15,005 nt of DNA. Origin: DAOVRL01 sp964459805. GTDB taxonomy: Bacteria; Planctomycetota; Phycisphaerae; Sedimentisphaerales; Anaerobacaceae. The DNA lies in assembly GCA_964459805.1 (NCBI GenBank), contig CAYWOD010000077.1, positions 1 to 15,005 of the forward strand, read 5' to 3'. The translations under genes were made by a program, and so were the position numbers. Positions 1-6,918 of this stretch are shown in pieces. The notes beneath the pieces are model-generated. The model ran no database searches, had not been told where the DNA came from, and saw only the letters and a program-made list of their open reading frames with translations. Position 1 is the first letter of the stretch. Each line of letters starts with the position of its first letter.

Positions 1-2059
1 TGTCATCGGCTGGTTGCCTAACTTTTCTTGAGCCTTTGTAGCGTAGTAGTACTAGAAAACCATCATAACCAGGAATTTTCCCTTGATAACATTTCTTTGG
101 TTTCTTATTACACCGCAGCGTACGCTTAATACTAACATCGATCTCATGTGATAATGCTGAATTGATATGTTCGCACTCGCGATAAGCCAATTCATACTCT
201 TTTGTCGCAGGCATACTACCACGTTTACGGATTTTCTTTTTATCAGGTTCTGGGGGAACATTGTACCACAATCGACGTTTCTTTGGCAACAGCTTGGCAT
301 CTTGTGTTTTGGCCCAATTAGCTATCGAGACGTGAACATTAGCCTCGCCAGACCATGGTTGGTTATCAACGGCTTCAATAATCGTACCAGTTCTGACCAC
401 GTGGTCGAGCCCACCAACACGGGACTCGTTATTGCGGATGTTCTGGGTGCCAACCAAGCCTGCGCGGCCAGCAACAGGATCATGATTAGTGCATTCAGGC
501 AGATGGTCGTGTGTCTTACGAAACCAGTGGACACAATAGTCGGCCATACCAGGTATTTCAGAGTATGCTTTCCGAACAGCGTTGACATAATGCGTCCCCC
601 GTACAGGTTTCAGACGTTTAGCCCCAAGATAAGGTGGATTACCAATTATAACATCAGTCTCAGGCCAAGAGACTGGGTTGCCCAGAGAATCGATTAGCGC
701 ATCACAAGCAATGAAGTTATCATCAAGATTGTCCAATGGTAGAGGCCGCTCATTGATATGTAGCTCGTCGATCGCGAGTTTGCGCCCAATCATCATAGTT
801 ACTTTGGCCAACTCTACCGCAAACGGATTGATGTCTATACCGTAGAATTGGCGGGCTGTAACGAGTCCAATTGCTTTTTGTCCACGTACCTGTCGTGCAG
901 ACATGTCAGTCATTCGCTCATAGAGTCGAACCTCCAGCCGTTTAAGCTCACGATACGCGATATAGAGAAAGTTCCCAGAGCCACAGGCAGGATCTAGAAC
1001 TTTGTAATCATGCATCCTATTCTGTAGTTCACTAAGTCGTTTCAATGTCTTGGCACCCTCAATCTGCTCACGCCATGGTTCGACAATAGTCGGACCGACA
1101 ATCTTCATTATGTCGACAGGACTGGTAAAATATGCACCAAAAGCGTGGCGTTCAACCTTATCAAGGGAATGCTCAAACAACGTCCCAAATATTTCTGGAC
1201 GAACCTTGGACCAGTCAGCTTTAGCCGCCACCTTTAGCTGGTTTATTTCGTCCGGATAAATTTCTATACGGACAGGTTGAGCAAAAACACCACCATCAAA
1301 GTAATCAACACCCTTAAAGCGACCACCAACGGTTTTGCCAGGAGTGTTCATTTCAATGAATAAACCTCCGATCAGGTCGTAACTATCTATTGGTTCTTTA
1401 CAGTCGTCTAAGAGACGAGTTACCATATACCGATCAAGCAAACCGATGTCCTCTGAGAAGAGAGCTACAAGCATCTGCAAAATAAACCGCTGGGCAGTGG
1501 CACGCACCACACCACGGGCAATGAGTTTGTTAAAACAAACAGCTAAACGGTCGGCAGCGTCACGGGTTACATCTTCTTGATCATTGCCGAAGACAGGTTT
1601 TTCTCTGGTAGGAAAAAGAAATGCCAGTGGTCCATAACGGTCGGGTAGTTCTTCGGTTGTTACTTGGTCAACCGGAATATCCATCTGGCTCTCAAAATCA
1701 TAAACCCAAAACTCATCGAAGTTGCATAAGATGACATAACGAGGGCGACCGGGAACAAGGCGCGTCCAATAGTCAAAGGCTTGGCGATAGTATTTTTTGA
1801 GATCTACACCACGCTTCTTCATCTCGATCAGAACGATGGGCTTCCAAACGTAGTCGGCAAAGGCAGTCCCACCACCATCATCTTTGGATTTGCGAACTCG
1901 GTACTCAGGATGTCCCCCGACCTCTAATAGTCCTTTTTGACCAAAAGCTTGAAACATTCGATCTAGGAAGATTTGCGCCTCGCCCTTTTCATCACCTGTG
2001 ATATTTTCCGCAACCCACGTAACAAACTCCCCAAGTTTTTTTTTACGGTACCTGCTCAT
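1..2059 (-). CDS. MmeI-like type IIL restriction-modification enzyme (partial, C-terminus outside window)
   Basis: One uninterrupted minus-strand frame runs from ATG 2059 through the window's first base (686 codons, no stop). It combines endonuclease and adenine-N6 methyltransferase in one chain. Near the N-terminus is a PD-(D/E)xK nuclease signature, D69-x9-E79-M-K81, matching the D-x9-ExK spacing known for MmeI. SAM-binding motif I is DPACGSGNF starting at D356, and catalytic motif IV is N474-P-P-Y477. After motif IV come family-like stretches (QPWSGEANVHVSIANWAK, then YQGKIPGYDGF) leading into the target-recognition domain. MmeI is about 919 aa, so roughly 230 residues, including much of the specificity domain, probably lie off the left edge. 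Such enzymes normally need no separate methylase or specificity subunit, and none is visible nearby. The start has AGGTGG 13 nt upstream, a rather long spacing. The gene looks more A+T-rich than its neighbours, consistent with horizontal acquisition. Target sequence and activity cannot be judged from this part. Confidence 0.9.
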   Translation of the reverse strand, partial: MSRYRKKKLGEFVTWVAENITGDEKGEAQIFLDRMFQAFGQKGLLEVGGHPEYRVRKSKDDGGGTAFADYVWKPIVLIEMKKRGVDLKKYYRQAFDYWTRLVPGRPRYVILCNFDEFWVYDFESQMDIPVDQVTTEELPDRYGPLAFLFPTREKPVFGNDQEDVTRDAADRLAVCFNKLIARGVVRATAQRFILQMLVALFSEDIGLLDRYMVTRLLDDCKEPIDSYDLIGGLFIEMNTPGKTVGGRFKGVDYFDGGVFAQPVRIEIYPDEINQLKVAAKADWSKVRPEIFGTLFEHSLDKVERHAFGAYFTSPVDIMKIVGPTIVEPWREQIEGAKTLKRLSELQNRMHDYKVLDPACGSGNFLYIAYRELKRLEVRLYERMTDMSARQVRGQKAIGLVTARQFYGIDINPFAVELAKVTMMIGRKLAIDELHINERPLPLDNLDDNFIACDALIDSLGNPVSWPETDVIIGNPPYLGAKRLKPVRGTHYVNAVRKAYSEIPGMADYCVHWFRKTHDHLPECTNHDPVAGRAGLVGTQNIRNNESRVGGLDHVVRTGTIIEAVDNQPWSGEANVHVSIANWAKTQDAKLLPKKRRLWYNVPPEPDKKKIRKRGSMPATKEYELAYRECEHINSALSHEIDVSIKRTLRCNKKPKKCYQGKIPGYDGFLVLLRYKGSRKVRQPADD

Positions 2060-2316
2060 GAACTACGAACACCCACCTATTTTTGCAGACAAAATCAACT
2101 TTTTCAACAGCTCACTGCCCCCTCCTAAATGCAAAGGCGAAGAATTTCATATCTCCAATTTAGTCGATAGTCGCAGTTGTAGATCAAGCCTTTAATCAGG
2201 CAAAATAACACAAAAGAAGGGAAAAGGCAAAAGAATTTTAGTGGATTAGAGAATTAGAGGATTGGGGATATGTTGACGTGAGGGGTGGGCGTGTAGCAAT
2301 GAAGCATTAGATTGAC

Positions 2317-2339
2317 CCCACGTGGAACGTCGGGCTAAA
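2317..2339 (+). repeat. Degenerate hairpin followed by CTAAA
   Basis: CCC-ACGT (2317-2323) can pair with ACGT (2327-2330) and GGG (2332-2334), with one bulged C at 2331. CTAAA follows at 2335-2339. It is the weakest and most upstream member of a set of G-rich hairpins that end in the same tail between here and 2690. Confidence 0.45.
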
Positions 2340-2366
2340 CGAGGGGGAGGCCCCGAGTTTGTCGTG

Positions 2367-2412
2367 GGGGTTTGTTTTGACAGAGGGGCGGACCACGGGT
2401 GGAACAAACCCC
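2367..2412 (+). repeat. Inverted repeat with 10-bp perfect arms
   Basis: GGGGTTTGTT (2367-2376) is exactly complementary to AACAAACCCC (2403-2412). The 26-nt loop holds a small inner hairpin, CCAC (2393-2396) against GTGG (2399-2402). There is no U-run on its 3' side, so a simple intrinsic terminator is unlikely. Confidence 0.7.
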
Positions 2413-2426
2413 GTGCGGGAGAAGAA

Positions 2427-2483
2427 CCCCCAGCAGTGCTGGGGGCTAAGTATGTGAGGCGTTCGACCTCATAAGGGAATTGT
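2427..2483 (+). repeat. Hairpin-plus-tail repeat, copy 1
   Basis: A G/C hairpin, CCCCCAGC (2427-2434) with GCTGGGGG (2438-2445), is followed by a 38-nt tail (2446-2483). The tail begins CTAAGTATGTGAGG and ends CATAAGGGAATTGT. It is 34/38 identical to the tail of copy 2 exactly 68 nt downstream, while the hairpins differ in sequence. Confidence 0.8.
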
Positions 2484-2494
2484 TCCAGCCAGGC

Positions 2495-2551
2495 CCCGGC
2501 CCAAAGGACCGGGCTAAATACGTGAGGTCTTCGACCTCATAAGGGAATTGT
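2495..2551 (+). repeat. Hairpin-plus-tail repeat, copy 2
   Basis: The hairpin is CCCGG (2495-2499) with CCGGG (2509-2513), extended by a CC/GG pair after one C-A mismatch and closed by AAA. The 38-nt tail (2514-2551) repeats that of copy 1 with four changes. Within this tail GAGGTC-TTC-GACCTC (2524-2538) forms a second, perfect 6-bp hairpin that is only partly preserved in copy 1. Confidence 0.8.
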
Positions 2552-2638
2552 GGTCGGTGCTTTAATAACGCAGGCGTCAATAATAATTGTGGATAAATAT
2601 GATGGCGGTCGGTATAAGAGTGGATTGGGAAAAATGAT

Positions 2639-2662
2639 CCCCCAATAAATTGGGGGGCTAAA
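2639..2662 (+). repeat. Short hairpin repeat ending in GGGGGG-CTAAA
   Basis: CCCCCAAT (2639-2646) pairs with ATTGGGGG (2649-2656), followed by one extra G and CTAAA (2658-2662). It shares the outer C-run/G-run and CTAAA with its neighbours, but its inner stem (AAT/ATT) differs and stays complementary. Confidence 0.75.
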
Positions 2663-2666
2663 CAAA

Positions 2667-2690
2667 CCTCCAGTAAAACTGGGGGCTAAA
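2667..2690 (+). repeat. Short hairpin repeat ending in GGGGG-CTAAA
   Basis: CCTCCAGT (2667-2674) pairs with ACTGGGGG (2678-2685) across an AAA loop. The third pair is a T-G wobble. CTAAA follows at 2686-2690. This is the last unit of the set, ending 32 nt before the rnr start codon. Confidence 0.75.
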
Positions 2691-2722
2691 TATTGGTTGA
2701 GCTGTTATAGAACACGATTTAA

Positions 2723-5026
2723 ATGGCGGAAATCTTTAAGAAACGGATTATCGGCTTACTAACGCACGCCGATTATCAGCCGGTAAGACTGGGTCAGTTG
2801 GCCAAGGCACTGGGTGTGAGCTCGCAGGACTATCCTCAGTTCAAAGAGGCCTTCGACCAGCTTCGGGGGGCTGGGCACGTTATCATAGGGGCGCGAAACC
2901 TCGTTACGCTGCCTTCACTGGCCGGGCAGATCGTCGGAACGTTCAGGGCGAATCCAAAAGGCTTCGGCTTCATCGTGCCGCGCGAGCCCAATTCGCACGG
3001 CGATTTGTTCGTACCGCCCAAGGGCACCGCAGATGCGATGACCGGCGACATCGTCGTCGCAAAAGTAAAAAGGAGCGGCAAGCGGGCAGGGCAAATGCGC
3101 TACACCGGCGAAATCATCGAGATACTTGAGCGGGCACAAAATAGATTCGTCGGAAAGCTCGTAAAACATCCCGATGGATGGCTCGTTCAACCGGACGGCA
3201 CAAGCTTCGTCGAGCCGATCTCGGTGGACGACGTGGCCGCAAAGAATGCCAAAGCTAAAGATAAAGTCGTCGTCGAAATACTCTCCTACCCGACGGGGGA
3301 ATATCTGGCCCGAGGCGTGATCGTCGAAGTGCTCGGGAAGGCCGGACAATACGAAACTGAGATAAAATCCATAATCCGGCAGTATCATTTGCCGGGCGAA
3401 TTCGACTCCGACTGCATCGAGCAGGCACGCAGGGCCGCCGCCAAATTCAAACCCAGTAAGGCGCGCAAGAGAGAGGACATCACGGACAAGGTCGTCATTA
3501 CAATCGACCCGCCGGATGCTAAAGACTTCGACGACGCCATAAGCCTCGAGCGGAATTCCGACGGCAACCGGGTGCTCGGCGTGCACATCGCCGACGTGAG
3601 CACTTTCGTGACGGGCGATTCGGCGCTGGATACCGAGGCAAAGGACCGCGGCAACAGCGTGTATCTGCCTGGCAGGACAATACCAATGCTGCCTGAAATC
3701 CTTAGCAATGGAATATGCAGCCTCCAGCCGGACCAGAAGCGGTTTGCAAAAAGTGCCTATCTGACTTACGACGAGCAGGGCAACATCGTCTCGCGCAGTT
3801 TCGCCAACAGCATTATTTGCTCGACGCAGCGGCTGACGTACCAGCAAGCGGACAGAATCTTGAAAGGCCATACGAAAGGCGCCAAACCCAAAGTGATTAC
3901 GCTGCTCAAGAATATGGAGGCGCTGAGCCGGGCGATTGAGCAGCGGCGAAGAAAAAACGGAATGATACATCTGGACCTGCCGGAGACGGAGCTGGTGATG
4001 GACAAATCCGGGCGGGTCGTCGATGCGCATCCGGCCGACGACAGCTACCCGCACACCATGATCGAGATGTTTATGGTCGAGGCCAACGACGCCGTCGCAT
4101 CATTCCTCGACAGGCGCAATGTCCCCTTCATCCGGCGGATTCATCCCGATCCGGATGTCCTGAGCATGAAGAACCTCGCCATGCTTCTCAAGGCTTTCGG
4201 CATCACTATTCCGCGAAATCCCGACCGTTCGGCGATCCAGGATTTGCTGGCCGGTGTCGAAGGCCGGGATTGCTCGTTCGCAGTGAACCTCGCCGTCCTG
4301 CGGAGTTTTGAGAAGGCCCAGTACGCACCTCTGCACATCGGACATTATGCTCTGGCCTCCACTCACTACTGTCACTTCACCAGTCCCATCCGCCGATACG
4401 CGGACCTGCTCGTCCACCGCATCCTGGATTGTTTCCTGCAAAACCGCGGCGATCTGGCCAAAGACACCGCCGCCGGCCTGGACCTGACCGAAATCGGCAA
4501 GCACATCACATTTACCGACCAGCGCGCCGATAACGCCGAAAAGGAGCTGACCGCAGTGCTTATACTGCAAATGCTCAGCAAGAGAATCGGCGAGGAGCTC
4601 GCATGCGTGACTACGGGGCTGACGGGCTTCGGTGTATTCGTGCAGTGCCGAAAGTTCGGGATCGAAGGGCTCATCAAGATGGAGGACTTAGGGCCGGACC
4701 ACTGGAAATTCGACAAAAGGACCCAGTCGATCCTCGGGCAGAACTCCGGATGCAGCATCCGCTTGGGACAGTCACTAAATGTCCGCATAACCTCCGTCAA
4801 CGTCCCGGCCCGGCAGTTGAACGTAATCCCCTCAGAGCCGTTAGTTACCGCCGCACCGCAAAGAAGGCAAACTAAGAAACAGAAGAAACGCAGAGAAACC
4901 AGAGAAAAGGCCAAGCCCGGGAAAACCAAACAAATCAGAAAGAAGGCCAAGCCCCGGAAAGGCAAACAAGCGAGGAAAAAGACGAAACCACAAAAGACCA
5001 AGAAACGTAAAAGATCCCGTCGATAA
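2723..5026 (+). CDS. rnr: Ribonuclease R (3'-5' exoribonuclease, RNase II/RNB family)
   Basis: Cytoplasmic processive 3'-5' exonuclease for structured RNA, including mRNA fragments and rRNA during quality control (known for the family). The 767-aa chain has the full RNase R order: N-terminal winged helix (about 5-65), two cold-shock/OB domains (about 68-215), RNB catalytic domain (about 250-600), S1 domain (about 627-705) and a basic tail. The metal-binding signature D-x5-D-x-DD is at D262, D268, D270 and D271, and the RNB motif HFTSPIRRY is at 551-559. The tail (714-767) is 32/54 Lys or Arg and contains three 12-residue repeats at 729-764, KAKPGKTKQIRK being the first. ATG 2723 gives a standard N-terminus although no Shine-Dalgarno sequence precedes it. 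It converges with the lyase gene 42 bp downstream, with no convincing terminator between them. Confidence 0.95.
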   Translation: MAEIFKKRIIGLLTHADYQPVRLGQLAKALGVSSQDYPQFKEAFDQLRGAGHVIIGARNLVTLPSLAGQIVGTFRANPKGFGFIVPREPNSHGDLFVPPKGTADAMTGDIVVAKVKRSGKRAGQMRYTGEIIEILERAQNRFVGKLVKHPDGWLVQPDGTSFVEPISVDDVAAKNAKAKDKVVVEILSYPTGEYLARGVIVEVLGKAGQYETEIKSIIRQYHLPGEFDSDCIEQARRAAAKFKPSKARKREDITDKVVITIDPPDAKDFDDAISLERNSDGNRVLGVHIADVSTFVTGDSALDTEAKDRGNSVYLPGRTIPMLPEILSNGICSLQPDQKRFAKSAYLTYDEQGNIVSRSFANSIICSTQRLTYQQADRILKGHTKGAKPKVITLLKNMEALSRAIEQRRRKNGMIHLDLPETELVMDKSGRVVDAHPADDSYPHTMIEMFMVEANDAVASFLDRRNVPFIRRIHPDPDVLSMKNLAMLLKAFGITIPRNPDRSAIQDLLAGVEGRDCSFAVNLAVLRSFEKAQYAPLHIGHYALASTHYCHFTSPIRRYADLLVHRILDCFLQNRGDLAKDTAAGLDLTEIGKHITFTDQRADNAEKELTAVLILQMLSKRIGEELACVTTGLTGFGVFVQCRKFGIEGLIKMEDLGPDHWKFDKRTQSILGQNSGCSIRLGQSLNVRITSVNVPARQLNVIPSEPLVTAAPQRRQTKKQKKRRETREKAKPGKTKQIRKKAKPRKGKQARKKTKPQKTKKRKRSRR
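4907..5014 (+). repeat. Three tandem 36-bp repeats encoding the basic tail of RNase R
   Basis: Residues 729-764 of RNase R fall into three 12-residue units: KAKPGKTKQIRK, KAKPRKGKQARK and KTKPQKTKKRKR. The DNA period is 36 bp. The reading frame is kept throughout, suggesting growth by tandem duplication under selection for positive charge. Confidence 0.75.
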
Positions 5027-5068
5027 ACCAAGTAGCTGTGACTGAATGAGGGCAACGCAGCATGGCCC

Positions 5069-6322
5069 TTAGTGTGGCCAGAGGAGGTTTGTGCGGTCGG
5101 CGATGATTTCTTTGGGGGGGATTTTCTTGATGACGGCTTCGTACTTGCTGTCGTTGTAGGCGATGGAGGCTCGGCTTAAAAGGGAGAAGAGTGCAGCCGG
5201 CCTATACGGCGTAATTTGCTTGTAAGGCCATTTGTTCTTCGCATCCGCATACGTCGCCAAGAAATCCAGTGCTTTTCGGATGCTTCGTCCGTCCTGGGAT
5301 TGGTAGTGCCAGAGGTCGATGCCGAGTTTCTCGGCCATTGTCGCCAGCCGGAAGAAGCCGTCGAGGTTCATTCTACTGTAGCCGAGCGACTTGGTGCGGG
5401 CCAATTCGTGCGGCTGGCTGCCGTCGGGCTCGATATGCTTATCGATTCGGCGAGCTTTTACCTGCTTTAGGATCGCTCGAGCGAGGTCTCTGCGCCCGAC
5501 GAAAAGTGCGAGGCTGACGACCTGGGCATCGTACCAGGTGCCGTGATTGTTGTGCTTCTTTTCTTCGCCGAGCCCGTGGCTGCTGGTGCGGAGCCATTTG
5601 AGGTACTCGGCACACCAATCGCGCATCCGGCGTCGGTCTTTGGCGGTCCAGGCATCGGAGGATTCGAGCAGGCCGATGGCGTCAATGAGGCGGGTCAGCC
5701 GAGCCGTGTCGATTATTCCGATGTCACGGCCCCGGGTGCGTCCTGGGATGGCCTGGCCGAACTGAAGGTTCGGATTCATCCTCGTCGCCGGCGTCAGGAA
5801 CCAGACACGCAGCAGCTTGGCGGCGTGCTCGGCATGGCCCTTGTGGTCGGTGAAGTACCAGGCGGTCGCGAGCGTCTCGACCGCGGAGGTCATTGTCCCG
5901 AAGGCCGGGCGGTCGGTATCGTCGGTCCTGGCTTCCGGGTTTACTTGGCCGTCGCGCCGAATGTAGGGCAGACCGTCGGGCTTTTTGGGGTCCGGCCACC
6001 AGTATGGGCCGAGGCTCATATAGTCGTGCTTATCGCCGCTGGGCGGAGTCAGCTTCTTGTCCATCACCGAAAACGGCCCCGCCTTCAACGCCTCGTCCGC
6101 CTCCATTCGGAGCTTCTTTAGCGCCGGCAGCAGAGATTCCTCCCGCCTGCCGACCCGGGCCTTGCTCTCGGCGAGCCTGGCCGGGTCTAAGCAGAAAACC
6201 CTCGGAAGCTCCTCGCCGGACATTTTGCTTGCTCTACCTGCGTCTTGCGCGCCAGGCGAACCGGGCAGCCAAAAGACAAATATGAATACCAGCGAAATCG
6301 TCTTATAAAAACGTGCTCGCAT
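5069..6322 (-). CDS. Secreted alginate-lyase-family protein (PL5-like)
   Basis: A 417-aa protein of the alginate lyase (PF05426-type) alpha/alpha-toroid family, expected to cut uronate-containing polysaccharide by beta-elimination outside the cytoplasm. The N-terminus has a signal peptide: MRARFYK, a hydrophobic run to about residue 20, and a likely cut after G-S-P-G-A (about 25). Seen motifs are YWWPDP (107-112), the catalytic-type N258-N259-H260-G-T-W263, and R309 with Y315 in the ARTKSLGYS segment. These correspond by pattern to the Asn, His, Arg and Tyr of PL5 enzymes. ATG 6322 precedes the signal peptide directly. It lacks a Shine-Dalgarno sequence but has a promoter-like pair close upstream. 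No sugar transporter, sulfatase or second lyase adjoins it, so it is not in an evident polysaccharide locus. The true substrate may be another uronate or heparin-like polymer. Confidence 0.85.
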   Translation of the reverse strand: MRARFYKTISLVFIFVFWLPGSPGAQDAGRASKMSGEELPRVFCLDPARLAESKARVGRREESLLPALKKLRMEADEALKAGPFSVMDKKLTPPSGDKHDYMSLGPYWWPDPKKPDGLPYIRRDGQVNPEARTDDTDRPAFGTMTSAVETLATAWYFTDHKGHAEHAAKLLRVWFLTPATRMNPNLQFGQAIPGRTRGRDIGIIDTARLTRLIDAIGLLESSDAWTAKDRRRMRDWCAEYLKWLRTSSHGLGEEKKHNNHGTWYDAQVVSLALFVGRRDLARAILKQVKARRIDKHIEPDGSQPHELARTKSLGYSRMNLDGFFRLATMAEKLGIDLWHYQSQDGRSIRKALDFLATYADAKNKWPYKQITPYRPAALFSLLSRASIAYNDSKYEAVIKKIPPKEIIADRTNLLWPH

Positions 6323-6331
6323 AATTTTGTT

Positions 6332-6360
6332 ACAATACCAAAGACTTGCCGGAATTACAA
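6332..6360 (-). promoter_or_regulatory. Possible sigma70-type promoter of the lyase gene
   Basis: On the minus strand, TTGTAA (6360-6355) and TATTGT (6337-6332) are separated by 17 bp. Each matches 4/6 of the bacterial consensus. Only 9 nt separate the -10 hexamer from ATG 6322, so the mRNA would be nearly leaderless. Confidence 0.35.
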
Positions 6361-6461
6361 TAATTGCAAGTCTGTTTTCACGCTGTTTTGCATCTGGTTA
6401 TGCAACCGCTGATGGTGAGCACTGCCGGCGGGGAGATATCGGGCACGCCCGGATTGATTTG

Positions 6462-6490
6462 TTGACATCCTGTGGCAATTCTGCAATACT
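6462..6490 (+). promoter_or_regulatory. Sigma70-type promoter of the hicB-hicA'-efp unit
   Basis: A perfect -35 TTGACA (6462-6467) is followed after 17 bp by AATACT (6485-6490), 4/6 to the -10 consensus. Transcription would start near 6497, about 75 nt before hicB. A small hairpin CGGGC-AC-GCCCG (6440-6451) lies just upstream and could be an operator or chance. Confidence 0.6.
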
Positions 6491-6569
6491 TATTTGATGA
6501 ATATAAAAGTAAAAGAATCTGTTGAATATATAATATCAGCAGCCATAACAGTTTAAGAAAGGTACTATA

Positions 6570-6797
6570 ATGAAAAAACAACGCGCTTTTACCGGGGTTA
6601 TCGAGCGCGAAGGCGACGGATACACCGCCCTTTGCCCTGAACTCGACATTGCCAGCCAGGGTGAGTCCGTGGAAGAGGCGAGGAAGAATTTGATCGAAGC
6701 GATAGAATTGTTCTTTGAGACTGCATCAGACGCTGAGATACAAGAACGCCTTCACGATGAGGTCTTCATCACGCGTCTGGAGGTGGCAGTTGGGTAA
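6570..6797 (+). CDS. hicB: HicB-family antitoxin
   Basis: A 75-aa protein of the HicB (partial RNase H-like) family. HicB normally neutralises the HicA mRNA interferase and often represses its own operon. The pattern is typical: FTGVIEREGDGYTALCPEL, then SQGESVEEARKNLIEAIELF, then the ending FITRLEVAVG. There is no added DNA-binding domain, so autoregulation, if any, would need another element. ATG 6570 has AAAGG (6558-6562) 7 nt upstream. The stop overlaps the TTG start of the hicA remnant, the usual coupled antitoxin/toxin arrangement, here with hicB first. Confidence 0.9.
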   Translation: MKKQRAFTGVIEREGDGYTALCPELDIASQGESVEEARKNLIEAIELFFETASDAEIQERLHDEVFITRLEVAVG

Positions 6798-6918
6798 GCT
6801 ACGCGTATTCTCAGGAAAAAAACTGTGTCAGCTTCTCGAAAAGCACGGTTTTGTAAAAGTCCGTCAGCGCGGGAGCCATGTTGTAATGCAGAATTCGAAG
6901 TACAGGAGTAAAAAATGA
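6790..6918 (+). pseudogene. hicA: Truncated hicA toxin remnant
   Basis: The frame from TTG 6790 (GGAGG at 6779-6783, 6-nt spacer) encodes 42 aa: LGKLRVFSGKKLCQLLEKHG, then FVKVRQRGSHVVMQ. This is the N-terminal half of a HicA toxin, including the G-S-H containing the catalytic-type histidine. Family members usually run to about 60-85 aa, with a third strand and a final helix ending the dsRBD-like fold. Here the chain stops ten residues after HVVMQ at TGA 6916-6918, inside the efp start (ATGA). No frame downstream could supply the missing half, because efp begins there. It is most likely an inactivated toxin left beside its antitoxin. A working minimal toxin is less likely but not excluded. 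Confidence 0.75.
6904..6908 (+). promoter_or_regulatory. Ribosome binding site of efp inside the hicA remnant
   Basis: AGGAG sits 6 nt before ATG 6915 and lies within the last codons of hicA'. It fixes the efp start, and with the ATGA overlap it would allow translational coupling. Confidence 0.8.

Larger units (their letters stand above)
2060..2722. other. Non-coding, hairpin-rich intergenic region between the R-M gene and rnr
   Basis: About 660 bases lie between the divergent R-M and RNase R genes. No frame here resembles a protein. The first ~220 bases are A-rich and hold nothing I recognise beyond the R-M gene's own upstream region. From about 2317 to 2690 the strand is filled with G/C-stemmed inverted repeats, listed separately. 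rnr lacks a clear Shine-Dalgarno sequence, and I see only a weak TATAGA hexamer (2706-2711) 11 nt before its ATG with no matching -35. Confidence 0.8.

Noticed and set aside
52..588. Two short minus-strand open frames at 52-300 and 322-588, suggesting a broken gene
   Set aside because: Codon-by-codon reading on the minus strand from 2059 shows one continuous frame to the window edge carrying the R-M motifs. The short frames lie in other phases.
1998..2195. 65-codon plus-strand frame over the R-M gene start
   Set aside because: It overlaps the R-M start, has no ribosome site and its composition shows no protein-like pattern.
2446..2551. CRISPR-like repeat arrangement
   Set aside because: Only two copies of the 38-nt tail occur. 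The intervening sequence is a structured hairpin rather than a spacer, and there is no third repeat and no cas gene.
2915..4054. 379-codon open frame antisense to rnr
   Set aside because: It lies fully inside the RNase R domains, whose motifs are intact. Its translation shows no family features and reflects the G+C-biased third positions of rnr.
5027..5068. Terminator between rnr and the lyase gene
   Set aside because: Only a 5-bp AGGGC/GCCCT pairing is present, partly inside the neighbouring coding end, without a U-run on either strand.
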